DNA of 64,000 bases, taken from Limnohabitans sp. T6-5. Its GTDB lineage: Bacteria > Pseudomonadota > Gammaproteobacteria > Burkholderiales > Burkholderiaceae_C. The notes below the pieces were generated by a model. That model searched no databases and was not told the DNA's origin. It saw only the letters and a program-made list of their open reading frames with translations. The translations under genes were made by a program, and so were the position numbers. Positions within the stretch are counted from its first letter, which is position 1. Each line of letters starts with the position of its first letter. Location: the NCBI RefSeq assembly GCF_003063315.1, contig NZ_NERV01000004.1:124001-188000 (forward strand), given 5' to 3'. Shown one piece after another: positions 1 through 8,628 of the stretch.

Positions 1-223
1 CGGACGAGGCACTTTGAAAGGCCCAGCCACTGCCCCGGCAGACGATGCGCGCAGCCCACCACACGGCCACCGCCAACACGCCGCTGGCCACCGACCAGCC
101 CAGGCGCATGCCTTGCTCACCCAGCCACAGCCAGCCCAGCAGCAACACCGTCCATTGCGCGACTTCGCCTGCATGCGCCAACCATGCACCGTTGAGGCCA
201 GGGCGGGCAGTGGCTTCAGACAT
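1..223 (-). CDS. Partial hydrophobic (membrane) protein, 5' end only
   Basis: A minus-strand reading frame starts with ATG at 223 and stays open to the left edge, so only about 74 residues are visible. It begins MSEATARPGLNGAW and then has two Trp/Leu-rich hydrophobic stretches at about residues 24-37 and 43-58, each long enough to cross a membrane. The start overlaps the stop of the upstream oxygenase by 8 bp (ATGTCTGA), which suggests translational coupling and membership in the same operon. I do not recognise the family. It may be the last visible gene of the CO dehydrogenase transcription unit, but no function can be given. Confidence 0.6.
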   Translation of the reverse strand, partial: MSEATARPGLNGAWLAHAGEVAQWTVLLLGWLWLGEQGMRLGWSVASGVLAVAVWWAARIVCRGSGWAFQSASS

Positions 224-914
224 GCGCATACCCGTGCAACTGGTCCGAGCCGCCTGCGGCGTGCACGCTGACATTGAAAGACACGATCACCCGGTCGGCC
301 GTGCCGTGGTAGGGCATGGCCTGGTGCGCCAACCACGAAGGGAAGACCACCAACTGGCCCGGCACCGGTTCGATGTCGAGGTGCGCGTTTTGCAAATAGG
401 CGTTGCCAAAGTCCATGGCCGCGCCGCCCAGCCGGTTGAAGTGCGGGCCATAAAAACGCGTCACGCCATTGGCCGCGCCCAGCACCGGGTGCTGGCGGCG
501 CTGCTCGGGCGGATCAACCTGCAGGCAGTACACACCCGACCACGAACAGTTGCCGTGCGTGTGCACGTCGTGGTGGCTGCCTTGGCTGGAAACCTGAAAC
601 CAGATGCCGCGCAGCGCGATCTGAAAACCCGGCTTGGCCTCGGGCCAAGCGCCCTGGTTGGCCAGCACCACCGTCTGGCGCACGCTGTCCACGATGAAGC
701 GCACCAGCTGTTCCCACTCGGCCAGGCGAATGCGTTGCAGCAAATCGTCGCGGCTGGCGTAGAAAGCTTTGGGCGCACCCGACACGGCCGGGTCGGTGGC
801 GCGCATCGTCTGAAACACCCGCACCAACACCTCGTTGACCGCATCGGCTTGCGCAAAGCGGTGCACGCCGATGGGCGTGTGCCACAACTGGTGGAGCGGG
901 TCGGGTTGGAGCAT
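216..914 (-). CDS. Putative 2OG-Fe(II) oxygenase (TIGR02466-like)
   Basis: Encodes 232 aa. The centre has HTHGNCSWSGVYCL (from about residue 118), and the C-terminal part has GQLVVFPSWLAHQAMPY followed by an Arg and VSFNVS. This is the pattern of the TIGR02466 family of putative 2-oxoglutarate/Fe(II) dioxygenases: an N-terminal metal His in the HxHxN block, a distal His near residue 197 or 203, and an Arg for 2-oxoglutarate. The start at 914 is preferred over 962 because the upstream gene stops at 932 and an AAGG-like ribosome site follows it. It starts 17 nt after that stop and overlaps the next gene. The substrate is unknown. Its place at the end of a CO dehydrogenase operon could be functional or chance. 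Confidence 0.75.
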   Translation of the reverse strand: MLQPDPLHQLWHTPIGVHRFAQADAVNEVLVRVFQTMRATDPAVSGAPKAFYASRDDLLQRIRLAEWEQLVRFIVDSVRQTVVLANQGAWPEAKPGFQIALRGIWFQVSSQGSHHDVHTHGNCSWSGVYCLQVDPPEQRRQHPVLGAANGVTRFYGPHFNRLGGAAMDFGNAYLQNAHLDIEPVPGQLVVFPSWLAHQAMPYHGTADRVIVSFNVSVHAAGGSDQLHGYAHV

Positions 915-931
915 GGTGGTGTTGCGCCTTA

Positions 932-1612
932 TCAGGCAGTGACCATCAAATCCGCCGGCCACTTGAGCCGGTGCCCGGTGCGTGCGGCCAGCGCCTCGAT
1001 GTCTTCGAGCGTGTCCACATCGGTGCGGTAGCGGTTGTTGGTGCTCACCCAGGCGTGCACTTGCTCAGGGTTGGCAGACTGCCATTGGCGGCAGCCCACG
1101 TTGGCTGCGCCCGCCAAAATCTGGTCGCGCACTTCGGTGCTGAACATGACCGGATTGCCCGGCAGACCATCGACCGTGGGCTGCACCACTTGCGCGCCCT
1201 CCGGCCGCTTTTTGTAGGCCCCGATCAAGTCGTTGATGTCTTGTGAGTTGATCAGCGGCTGGTCGGCCAGCGCCACCAGCACCGCATCGAGCTTGGCCGA
1301 CAGGGCCTGCAAGCCCAAACGCAACGATGAAATTTGACCGGCATCCGGATCGGGGTTGCGCACCAGCGTGACCGGGAATTCTTTCACGGCTTCTTCAATG
1401 CGGTCAGCGTAATGGCCCAGCACCACCACGACTTCGTCCACCCCCGCGCCCGACAGCGCGATCAGTTGCCGACGAATCAGCGGCACGCCGCCCAACTCCA
1501 GCAGGCTTTTGGGGCGGTGCCCCATGCGCGAGCCCGAACCCGCCGCCAACAACACCGCGCCCACGGTGACGCGGCTGTACAAGCCCCCACCGCCTTTGAG
1601 AATGCAACCCAT
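932..1612 (-). CDS. mocA: MocA-like molybdenum cofactor cytidylyltransferase
   Basis: Encodes 226 aa of the NTP-transferase (GT-A) fold. The nucleotide-binding signature LLAAGSGSRMG with a following conserved Lys (HRPKSLLEL) lies at about residues 21-40, and a LADQPL metal-site motif follows near mid-protein. MocA-type enzymes use CTP to convert Mo-molybdopterin into molybdopterin cytosine dinucleotide, the cofactor form used by CO dehydrogenases, which fits the location. The ATG at 1612 lies 2 nt after the coxF stop (TGATCATG). Longer upstream starts would run into coxF. The related MobA (guanylyl) function is less likely here but cannot be excluded without alignment. Confidence 0.85.
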   Translation of the reverse strand: MGCILKGGGGLYSRVTVGAVLLAAGSGSRMGHRPKSLLELGGVPLIRRQLIALSGAGVDEVVVVLGHYADRIEEAVKEFPVTLVRNPDPDAGQISSLRLGLQALSAKLDAVLVALADQPLINSQDINDLIGAYKKRPEGAQVVQPTVDGLPGNPVMFSTEVRDQILAGAANVGCRQWQSANPEQVHAWVSTNNRYRTDVDTLEDIEALAARTGHRLKWPADLMVTA

Positions 1613-1614
1613 GA

Positions 1615-2721
1615 TCAGCCTCCACAGCAAGATGATTTGGCCGATGCTGCCACAGTGGCAGTGGCCAGCGCAGGCTCGGCAGTCAAAGCCGGGACGGCGA
1701 CAGCGTCGGACGCCGTTGCTGCGGCTGTCGCTGCGGCCTTTTTGGACCCACCGCAGCAAGAGCTGGCCGCCACCGGCGCGACGGGTTTAGCGCTTGCGGC
1801 CTCCTTGGGCTCGCTGGCCCCAGTTGTCGAACAGCAAGATGACGATTCGGCAAGGGAAGTTGCAACATCTGATGTCAACGCGGAAGAAGCCATGGACGCA
1901 GTCACAGCAGCCTGAACCTGAGGCACCAAAGTCTCACGCCCACGCCGGGCCGCCACCACCGAGGTCAGCACCGACAAAGCAATTTCTTCGGGCGTCTGCG
2001 CGCCAATGAACTCGCCGGCCGGGGCCACGATGCGGGCCACCGCCGCCGGGTCTTCGCCACTGGCGACCAGGCTCTCCAGCAGCACCCCTGCCTTGCGCGC
2101 ACTGGCCACAAACCACAGGCCTTGCGGCTGCAAGGCCAGCGCCGCTTTGAGGCCCTGCACATCGCGGCGGCCTTGGGTGGCCACGACCACAAAGGGCGAT
2201 GCCAAGCGGGCGCTCACGCCAGCCGCGTCGTCGCTGTCCAGCACGGTGTCGGCATCCGGAAAATCCGCCGCCTGCGCGCCCTGCGCCACCACCGCCACGC
2301 GCAGGCCCACACGGGGGGCCAGACCCACCAGCGCACGCGCCACGGGCGAGTCGCCCACCACCGTCAAGGTGGCGCTGGGCATGACCGGGTCGATGAACAG
2401 CTCCAGCGTGCCGCCCGAGTGGCAGGCCATGCCGAATTCGAGCACATCGCCCAGGTCGCGCTCGGCGCTTTCGTCGGACGGTGCAATGCGGATCTTGCGC
2501 GGCTGGCCGTCCAGCAAAGCACGGCGCACGGTCTTGATGACCGCCGGTTGGGCGCAACCGCCGCCGATCCAGCCATGAATCTGGCCATCGGGCGTGACGA
2601 CCGCTTTGTCGCCCGCCTTGCCCGAGGTGGGGGCTTGGGCGCTCAAGACCGTGACCAAGGCAAAGGGCAGGTCCGCGCTTTGCAGGCGGGCAGCCTGGGT
2701 GATCCATTCGTTGCGGTTCAT
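1615..2721 (-). CDS. coxF: XdhC/CoxF-family molybdenum hydroxylase maturation factor with Cys-Cys tail
   Basis: Encodes 368 aa. Residues 1-105 form the XdhC/CoxI N-terminal domain with GGGCAQ (Cys56) and GMACHSGG (Cys100). Residues about 118-255 form the Rossmann-like XdhC C-terminal domain starting LTVVGDSPVARAL. The final 110 residues are a low-complexity Ala/Ser/Val tail with three Cys pairs, at about 296-297 (SSCCST), 322-323 (SSCCGG) and 365-366 (SSCCGG, the C-terminus). In Oligotropha, CoxE and CoxF are needed to add copper to the CO dehydrogenase active site. The Cys pairs could therefore bind Cu(I), but that is inference. The start is fixed by GGAG 8 nt before ATG at 2721. It follows coxE by 24 bp. 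Confidence 0.88.
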   Translation of the reverse strand: MNRNEWITQAARLQSADLPFALVTVLSAQAPTSGKAGDKAVVTPDGQIHGWIGGGCAQPAVIKTVRRALLDGQPRKIRIAPSDESAERDLGDVLEFGMACHSGGTLELFIDPVMPSATLTVVGDSPVARALVGLAPRVGLRVAVVAQGAQAADFPDADTVLDSDDAAGVSARLASPFVVVATQGRRDVQGLKAALALQPQGLWFVASARKAGVLLESLVASGEDPAAVARIVAPAGEFIGAQTPEEIALSVLTSVVAARRGRETLVPQVQAAVTASMASSALTSDVATSLAESSSCCSTTGASEPKEAASAKPVAPVAASSCCGGSKKAAATAAATASDAVAVPALTAEPALATATVAASAKSSCCGG

Positions 2722-2745
2722 GGGGGACTCCTTCAAGGCTCAAAT

Positions 2746-3951
2746 TCAATGCAAAACGTGTCGGGCAGCGACCAAATCAGCCAGGCTGGCCAGCGGCACA
2801 AAACGCTCAATGCGGCTGCGGGCGCGCTGCAAGGCACCCGCTGCGGGCACCTGTCGCGTGGGGTGAAACCAGGTGATGCGGGCACCGCGTGCGCGCACTT
2901 CCTGCAAGGCGGCATCGAGCAGGTCCGGCCCGTCGGTGTCAAAGCCATCCGAGAACACCCACACGCGTGCGCCCCGGTTGAGCTGGGCGCGGGCGTGCTG
3001 GCGGGCAAACTCTTGCAAGCTGGCGGCGATGCGGGTGCCACCGCCAAAGCCCGCCGTCACGGCGTTCACTTTTTCCTGAATAGCGGGCGTGTCGCGGTGC
3101 ATGTAGGGTGTGACTTCGGCCAGGCGGGTGTGAAACACAAACACCCGGGCATCGGCCTCGAGCGCAAAAGCGCGGGCCACGCGCAAGAACAGCGCGGCGT
3201 GTGATTCCATCGAGCGGCTCACATCGGCCAGGATGAACAGGCGCGGCGGCTCCTCGCGTTTGACTTTCCAGGCCGGTTGCATCAGCTCGCCACCCCAGGC
3301 CACGCTGCGGCGCAGGGTCTGGCGCAAATCCAGCCGCTGCCCGCGTGGGGCCACACGCCAGCGGCGGGTGGGGTGCGGCTGCAATTTGGCGGTGATCTGG
3401 CAGGCCAGTTGTTGCAGGGCGCTCAGCTCTTGCGGCATCCACATCTGGCCATCGCGCTGGTGCAGGGCTTCGGTGCGGCTGGCACCGCCTTGGGCGCGGG
3501 GCGTGCCGTTGTCTTGTTCATCCAACTGGCTCGATGCCGAGTCACCTGCGGTTTGGGGTGCGGCATTCTGGCCGGGTTGGCTGGCGGGCTGTTGGGCAGC
3601 GTCCATTTGGTCGTGCAGGGCCTGCACGCTTTGGCGCAGGTTGCGGCTGGGCCGGGTCTGGCCGCTGACCTTGACGCCGCCACGCAGTTTTTCGGGGTGC
3701 CAAAAGCGCTCGTACACATCGGCCCACAGCTGCCATTCGCGGTGGCTGTGGCAGGCAATCGCACGCCAGGCCGCTTGCAAGGGGCGCTCGTGCAGCGGGC
3801 CAAACAACTGGGCTGCTTGCAACATGGCTTGTTGTTCGGCCACGCCCACCGTCAGGCCGTGTTCGCGCAGCAGCGCGGCAAAACCCGCCAGACGCTCAGA
3901 GGGCGCGGTGGCCTGCGCTGGAGGGGGCGGTGCCGCCAGGTCGTGGGTCAT
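2746..3951 (-). CDS. coxE: VWA-domain protein CoxE, CO dehydrogenase maturation
   Basis: Encodes 401 aa of the CoxE/DUF58-like von Willebrand A group. The MIDAS motif DVSRS is at residues 243-247, followed by GFGGGTRI and VFSDGFD, which complete the metal site. The region at about residues 95-165 is Gln/Ala/Ser-rich and probably a flexible linker. VWA proteins of this type work with MoxR-type AAA+ ATPases, here the adjacent CoxD. In Oligotropha, CoxE is needed for copper insertion into the Mo-S-Cu site. ATG 3951 (MTHDLA) is chosen because the upstream in-frame extension to 4107 is encoded by an intergenic REP-like palindrome and overlaps coxD. Confidence 0.88.
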   Translation of the reverse strand: MTHDLAAPPPPAQATAPSERLAGFAALLREHGLTVGVAEQQAMLQAAQLFGPLHERPLQAAWRAIACHSHREWQLWADVYERFWHPEKLRGGVKVSGQTRPSRNLRQSVQALHDQMDAAQQPASQPGQNAAPQTAGDSASSQLDEQDNGTPRAQGGASRTEALHQRDGQMWMPQELSALQQLACQITAKLQPHPTRRWRVAPRGQRLDLRQTLRRSVAWGGELMQPAWKVKREEPPRLFILADVSRSMESHAALFLRVARAFALEADARVFVFHTRLAEVTPYMHRDTPAIQEKVNAVTAGFGGGTRIAASLQEFARQHARAQLNRGARVWVFSDGFDTDGPDLLDAALQEVRARGARITWFHPTRQVPAAGALQRARSRIERFVPLASLADLVAARHVLH

Positions 3952-4019
3952 ACAGCCGCGTTCTTTGCCGCAGGCACCCACACGCTGGGCGATGGTTTCG
4001 TGGGCGTGTGCAACGCCCA

Positions 4020-4044
4020 ATCGCCCACGGGGTGGGCTCCTACA
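4020..4044 (-). repeat. REP-like palindrome, family A, inside the cox operon
   Basis: Read on the minus strand this is TGTAGGAGCCCACCCCGTGGGCGAT, an imperfect palindrome (GCCCAC/GTGGGC arms) with a TGTAGGAGC head. The same head and layout recur at 9778-9920. It lies in the 112-bp gap between coxD and coxE, so it would be transcribed as a hairpin within the operon mRNA. Confidence 0.7.
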
Positions 4045-4063
4045 GGGGGATGGGGCCGGTGGC

Positions 4064-5023
4064 TCATGTTGTCGCCTTGGCCTGCTCGTTGGCGTTTTCG
4101 GCCACACCCACCGTGCGGCGACCTTCGACCAATTGGCGCAGGCGGTCGGGGCCCATCACAAAGCGGTCTTCGCGGGTCTTGAGCAGGCAACCCAAAGTGC
4201 CCAGCACGGCCGACATGTCTTCGGGCAGCTGGGTGTGGCGCATCTGAAAGAGGGCTTTCACCCAGTCCAGGGTTTCAGCGATGCCGGGGATCTTGGCCAG
4301 GTCTTCGCGGCGCAGGCGCTGCACGAACTGCACAGCGTCTTCGACCAGGCGGGTGTCGACCTGGGGCAAGGCGGCTTTGACGATGGCGATCTCTCGCGCC
4401 AGCGTCGGGTAATCGAGGTAGTGGTACAGGCAGCGGCGGCGCAGCGCGTCTGACAACTCGCGCGTGCCGTTGCTGGTCAAAATGACCTGCGGAATGTGCG
4501 AGGCGCGGATGGTGCCGATCTCGGGCACGGTGATCTGGTATTCGGCCAGCACTTCGAGCAAAAAGGCTTCAAAGGCTTCGTCGGCGCGGTCGATCTCGTC
4601 GATCAGCAGCACGCACGGGCCTTGCTGGCTGATGGCGCGCAGCAAGGGGCGCTCGAGCAAATAGTCGCGGCTGAACACGTCGGACTCGCGCACACGGCCA
4701 GCCGCGTCTTTGTCCGATTCGCTCATGCGGATCGCCATCAACTGGCGGCCGTAGTTCCACTCGTAAGCGGCTTGCGCCAGGTCCAGTCCTTCAAAGCATT
4801 GCAGACGCACCAGGGTGGCATTTTGCGATTGCGCCAGCGCAGTGGCCAGCGCGGTTTTGCCCACGCCCGCGTCGCCTTCGAGCAACAACGGGCGCTGCAA
4901 GGCAGACGCCAGCCACACGGTGGTGGCCAGGTCTGCATCGGCCAGATAACCCGCACGCTGCAGCCGCTCGCGCAGCAAGCGCTCCTCAGCTGCGGGTTGT
5001 CCGGGTTGGTCTGGCGTGGTCAT
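4064..5023 (-). CDS. coxD: MoxR-type AAA+ ATPase CoxD
   Basis: Encodes 319 aa. Walker A GDAGVGKT is at residues 50-57 and Walker B VLLIDEID at about 138-145. A sensor-1 Asn follows in VILTSNGTRELSDALRRRC, which also carries the arginine-finger region. This matches the MoxR AAA+ family. In carboxydotrophs CoxD acts with CoxE, and genetic work in Oligotropha links it to adding the sulfur ligand of the bimetallic Mo-S-Cu active site. It starts 2 bp after the coxG stop, consistent with a single transcript. Confidence 0.92.
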   Translation of the reverse strand: MTTPDQPGQPAAEERLLRERLQRAGYLADADLATTVWLASALQRPLLLEGDAGVGKTALATALAQSQNATLVRLQCFEGLDLAQAAYEWNYGRQLMAIRMSESDKDAAGRVRESDVFSRDYLLERPLLRAISQQGPCVLLIDEIDRADEAFEAFLLEVLAEYQITVPEIGTIRASHIPQVILTSNGTRELSDALRRRCLYHYLDYPTLAREIAIVKAALPQVDTRLVEDAVQFVQRLRREDLAKIPGIAETLDWVKALFQMRHTQLPEDMSAVLGTLGCLLKTREDRFVMGPDRLRQLVEGRRTVGVAENANEQAKATT

Positions 5024-5025
5024 GC

Positions 5026-5670
5026 TCAGGCCTTCTTGCCCAGCAGGCCACCAAACCAGCTCTTGACCAGCGCCCAGAAGATGGCCAGGCCGTTGATCTC
5101 GCGGGCCACCACGGGTGCCTTGGGCGCAGCAGGTGCTGCAGCGTCGCCAACCGATGCAGCAGCAGATCCAGCAACCTGTGCAGCAGCAGTGGGCGAGCCC
5201 TCAGCCGCAGGCAAGGTCAGCGCGGTCTGGCGGAAGTTCTCAACAAACTGCGCCAGCAGCATGTCGGACACTTGCACCATCATGCGGCCGCCAAATTGCG
5301 CGAACTTGCCGTTCACGATCACCGCCGCTTGGCCGTTCAATATGCAATGCGCCGGATTGGCCGGGTCGGCGGTGATGATCGCGGTCAGGTCCATCGAGGC
5401 GGACGAGCCGCCCTTGTCGGCACCCTTGCCGCGCAAGACCATCTTGCGCTCGGCGGCCACGGCTTCGATCACGTCCACGGTGCCGCCAAACTGGGCCACA
5501 GCCGGGCCGACCTTGACCTTGACGCCGCCCTTGAACGAGGTCTCGGACAGCTGCTCGGTGATTTCGGCACCGGGCATGCAGTTGGCAGTCGCCTTCAGGT
5601 CGGTCAGCAGGGCCCAGGCCCGTGCCGCGTCCACATCCAGCGGGTATTGTTTGTCGAGTTTGACTTCCAT
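5026..5670 (-). CDS. coxG: CoxG-like SRPBCC protein, membrane anchor of CO dehydrogenase
   Basis: Encodes 214 aa. Residues 1-145 match the CoxG/SRPBCC fold (LLTDLKATANCMPGAE near the start, GxV-rich strands, a LNGQAAVIVNGKFAQFGGRMM strand-turn block). An Ala/Pro-rich linker follows at about 155-185, and the C-terminus is a hydrophobic, basic segment (NGLAIFWALVKSWFGGLLGKKA). In Oligotropha CoxG helps recruit CO dehydrogenase to the cytoplasmic membrane, and the tail here would suit membrane binding. ATG 5670 follows an AAGGA site, 14 nt after the coxL stop. Confidence 0.88.
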   Translation of the reverse strand: MEVKLDKQYPLDVDAARAWALLTDLKATANCMPGAEITEQLSETSFKGGVKVKVGPAVAQFGGTVDVIEAVAAERKMVLRGKGADKGGSSASMDLTAIITADPANPAHCILNGQAAVIVNGKFAQFGGRMMVQVSDMLLAQFVENFRQTALTLPAAEGSPTAAAQVAGSAAASVGDAAAPAAPKAPVVAREINGLAIFWALVKSWFGGLLGKKA

Positions 5671-5684
5671 GACGGTTCCTTGAT

Positions 5685-8096
5685 TTACAAAGCTGCGCCA
5701 TGCTCGCGCAGCGCTTTCCAAGTGCGGAAAGCGTTGTGCGGCATGTCCAGGTGCGTGACACCCAGGTGAGAGAAGGCATCGACCACGGCCGAGGTGAAGG
5801 TGGGGATCGAGCCGACGTGGGGCGATTCGGCCACGCCCTTGGCACCCAGCGGGTGGTGCGGCGAAGGCGTCACGGTGTGGTCGGTTTCCCAGTGCGGGGT
5901 TTCCACGAAGGTGGGCAAGAAGTAGTCCATCAGCGTATTGCCCAGCAAGTTGCCTTGGGCATCGAATGGCATTTGCTGGCCCATGGCCACGGCAAAACCT
6001 TCGGTCAGACCGCCATGGATCTGGCCGTCGATGATCATCGGGTTGATGCGGGTGCCGCAGTCGTCCAGCGCATAGAAGCGGCGGATCTTGGTCTCACCGG
6101 TCGCACGGTCGATGTCCACCACGCACAGGTAGATGCCGAAGGGGAACGTGAAGTTTGGTGGGTCGTAGTAGTGCACGGCTTCCAAGCCTGGCTCCAGACC
6201 GTCTGGTGGCTGGTGGTAAGCCTGCCACGCCACATCGGCCATGGTTTTGAACTTGCTGTCGTCGCCCTTGACCTTGAAGCGGTCCACTTCCCAGTCGAGG
6301 TCGTTTTCGTTGACTTCTAGCATGTGGGCGGCGATCTTGCGGGCCTTCGCGTGAATCTTGCGAGCGGCCAAAGCGATGGCCGCACCAGCCACAGGCGTTG
6401 AGCGTGAACCGTAGGTGCCCAGGCCGTAAGGCGCAGTCGATGTGTCGCCTTCTTCCACCTGAATTACTTCAGACGGAATCCCCAGCTCGGTGGCGATGAT
6501 CTGCGCATAGGTTGTCTGGTGACCTTGGCCTTGCGTGATCGTGCCCATGCGGGCGATGGCGCTGCCGGTGGGGTGGATGCGGATTTCGCAGGAGTCGAAC
6601 ATGCCCACACCCAGGATGTCGCACATCTTGGACGGGCCAGCACCGACCACTTCGGTGAAGGTGACCAGGCCAATGCCCATCAGCGTGGGGCTATTGGGGT
6701 CGGCGCGTTTGGCCGCTTGCTCGGCGCGCAGGCCTTTGTAGTCCACGGCTTCGAGCACTTTGTCAAGTGCCGTTTGGTAGTCGCCCGAGTCGTATTCAAA
6801 ACCGAAAGCACTGGTGTAGGGGAACTGCTCTTTCTTGACGAAGTTCTTGGCGCGGATTTCGGCCTTGTCCATGCCCAGCTTTTGCGCCAGCACGTCGACC
6901 ATGCGCTCGATCAGGTACACCGCTTCGGTCACACGGAAGGAGCAACGATAGGCCACGCCACCGGGGGCCTTGTTGGTGTAGACGCCTTTGACGCTGGCGT
7001 GTGCAGCGGGGATGTCATACGAGCCTGAGACGATGTGGAACATGCCAGCCGGGAACTTGGTTGGGTCGGCACAAGCGTCGAACGCGCCGTGGTCGGCCAC
7101 CACGTTCACGCGCAGGCCGGTGATCTTGCCGTCGGCTGTGGCGGCCAGTTCGCCGTCCATGTGGTAGTCACGGGCGAAGGCGGTGGACGAGATGTTTTCA
7201 ATGCGGTCTTCGACCCACTTGACGGGGCGGCCCAAGACGATGGAAGCCACGATGGCGCAGACATAGCCGGGGTAGATGCCGACCTTGTTGCCAAAGCCAC
7301 CACCGATGTCGGGGCTGACGATGCGCACTTTGGATTCGGGAATGCCCGACAGCATGGACACCACGGTGCGCACCACGTGGGGTGCTTGGCTGGTGATAAA
7401 GGTGGTCAGGTCGCCCTTGATGGGGTCGAAGGAAGCCACACAGCCGCAGGTCTCCAAGGGGCACGGGTGCACGCGGGGGTAGTACATGTGCTGCGACACG
7501 GTCACTTCGGCCTTGTCAAAAGCCGCGTCGGCGGCCGACTTGTCACCGGCATCCCAGGTGAAGATGTGGTTGTGGTGGTCACGCTTACCGTGTGCGCCTT
7601 CGGTTTTGCCAGCCAGGTCTTCGCGGATCACGGGGGCACCGGGTTGCAGCGCAGCATAGGGGTCGAGCACCACGGGCAGCTCTTCGTATTCGATCTCGAC
7701 GGCTTCGACCGCGTCGGCGGCGATGTAGCGGTCGTCGGCGATGACGATGGCCACTTCCTGCATTTGGAAGTGGACCTTCTCGTCGGCCAGCACAGCAGCC
7801 ACGTCACCCGCCAGGGTGGGCATCCAGTGCAGTTTCAGGGGCTTCAAGTCGTCGGCGGTCAACACGGCGTGCACGCCAGGGATGGCGAGCGCAGCTTCCT
7901 TGTTGATCTTGACGATGCGGCCATGGGCGATGGGGCTGCGGACGATGTCCATGTGCAGCATGCCGGGCATCTTGATGTCATCGACATAGTTGCCCTTGCC
8001 CTGGATGAAACGGGCGTCTTCTTTGCGCAGGCGCGATGCGCCCATGCCTGCCAGCGCGAGTTCGCGGGCTTCAGCGGAAAGTACCGGTGCGTTCAT
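5685..8096 (-). CDS. coxL: Aerobic CO dehydrogenase large subunit, form I
   Basis: Encodes 803 aa, the usual length for CoxL. The active-site loop reads VAYRCSFR with Cys385, the diagnostic form I motif (AYxCSFR) that binds copper in the Mo-S-Cu centre. Form II enzymes have AYRGAGR instead. Other molybdenum hydroxylase signatures are GGGFGNK at about 265-271 and GAKGVAES near the C-terminus with Glu757, the catalytic glutamate position. It oxidises CO to CO2 and passes electrons to CoxS and CoxM. ATG 8096 has GGAG six bases upstream. The order coxM-coxS-coxL is also the form I order. Confidence 0.96.
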   Translation of the reverse strand: MNAPVLSAEARELALAGMGASRLRKEDARFIQGKGNYVDDIKMPGMLHMDIVRSPIAHGRIVKINKEAALAIPGVHAVLTADDLKPLKLHWMPTLAGDVAAVLADEKVHFQMQEVAIVIADDRYIAADAVEAVEIEYEELPVVLDPYAALQPGAPVIREDLAGKTEGAHGKRDHHNHIFTWDAGDKSAADAAFDKAEVTVSQHMYYPRVHPCPLETCGCVASFDPIKGDLTTFITSQAPHVVRTVVSMLSGIPESKVRIVSPDIGGGFGNKVGIYPGYVCAIVASIVLGRPVKWVEDRIENISSTAFARDYHMDGELAATADGKITGLRVNVVADHGAFDACADPTKFPAGMFHIVSGSYDIPAAHASVKGVYTNKAPGGVAYRCSFRVTEAVYLIERMVDVLAQKLGMDKAEIRAKNFVKKEQFPYTSAFGFEYDSGDYQTALDKVLEAVDYKGLRAEQAAKRADPNSPTLMGIGLVTFTEVVGAGPSKMCDILGVGMFDSCEIRIHPTGSAIARMGTITQGQGHQTTYAQIIATELGIPSEVIQVEEGDTSTAPYGLGTYGSRSTPVAGAAIALAARKIHAKARKIAAHMLEVNENDLDWEVDRFKVKGDDSKFKTMADVAWQAYHQPPDGLEPGLEAVHYYDPPNFTFPFGIYLCVVDIDRATGETKIRRFYALDDCGTRINPMIIDGQIHGGLTEGFAVAMGQQMPFDAQGNLLGNTLMDYFLPTFVETPHWETDHTVTPSPHHPLGAKGVAESPHVGSIPTFTSAVVDAFSHLGVTHLDMPHNAFRTWKALREHGAAL

Positions 8097-8125
8097 GTGT
8101 GTCTCCGATCAAATGGTTTGTCGCA

Positions 8126-8611
8126 TCAAGCCGCAACGGGCTCTTGCAGTTTTTTGGCGGCGTACTGGACGGCTTTGACGATGTTTTGGTAACCGGTGCA
8201 GCGGCACAGGTTGCCCGCCATGCCGTGGCGGATTTCGTCTTCGCTCGGGTTGGGGTTTTCTTGCAAGAAGCGGTAGGCGCGCATCAGCATGCCGGGGGTG
8301 CAAAAACCGCATTGCAGGCCGTGCTCTTTGTAAAAGCCTTCTTGCACCGCGTGCAGCACGCCCTTGTTGGCCAAGCCTTCGACTGTCAGCACTTCGGAGC
8401 CGTCGCACTGCACCGCCAGGTGGGTGCAGGACTTGACCGATTGGCCGTCGATGTCCACGGTGCAGGCACCGCAGTGGCTGGTTTCGCAGCCGATGTGTGC
8501 GCCGGTCAGGTTGAGTTCTTCGCGCAGAAAGTGGATCAGCAGGGTGCGTGGCTCAACGGCTTTTTCTTCTTTCTTGCCATTGACGGAAACGGTGACGAGT
8601 TTTTTGGACAT
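8126..8611 (-). CDS. coxS: CO dehydrogenase small (2x[2Fe-2S]) subunit
   Basis: Encodes 161 aa. The plant-ferredoxin-type cluster ligands are Cys42, Cys47, Cys50 and Cys62 ([10 protein letters not shown]...SC). The second, xanthine-dehydrogenase-type cluster ligands are Cys101, Cys104, Cys136 and Cys138 (QCGFCTPGM and CRCTGY). All eight cysteines are present, so the subunit should carry electrons from the molybdenum site to FAD. It lies 29 nt upstream of coxL and 17 nt downstream of coxM, with an AAGGA-like site before ATG 8611. Confidence 0.96.
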   Translation of the reverse strand: MSKKLVTVSVNGKKEEKAVEPRTLLIHFLREELNLTGAHIGCETSHCGACTVDIDGQSVKSCTHLAVQCDGSEVLTVEGLANKGVLHAVQEGFYKEHGLQCGFCTPGMLMRAYRFLQENPNPSEDEIRHGMAGNLCRCTGYQNIVKAVQYAAKKLQEPVAA

Positions 8612-8628
8612 GTTGTTTTCCTTATGCT

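Noticed and set aside
3952..4107. N-terminal extension of CoxE.
   Set aside because: The extension is encoded by the REP element and overlaps coxD; no ribosome site supports it.
7035..8192. Long plus-strand frame opposite coxL (His/Val/Gly-rich).
   Set aside because: It mirrors high-GC codon bias. CoxL on the other strand has full catalytic motifs.
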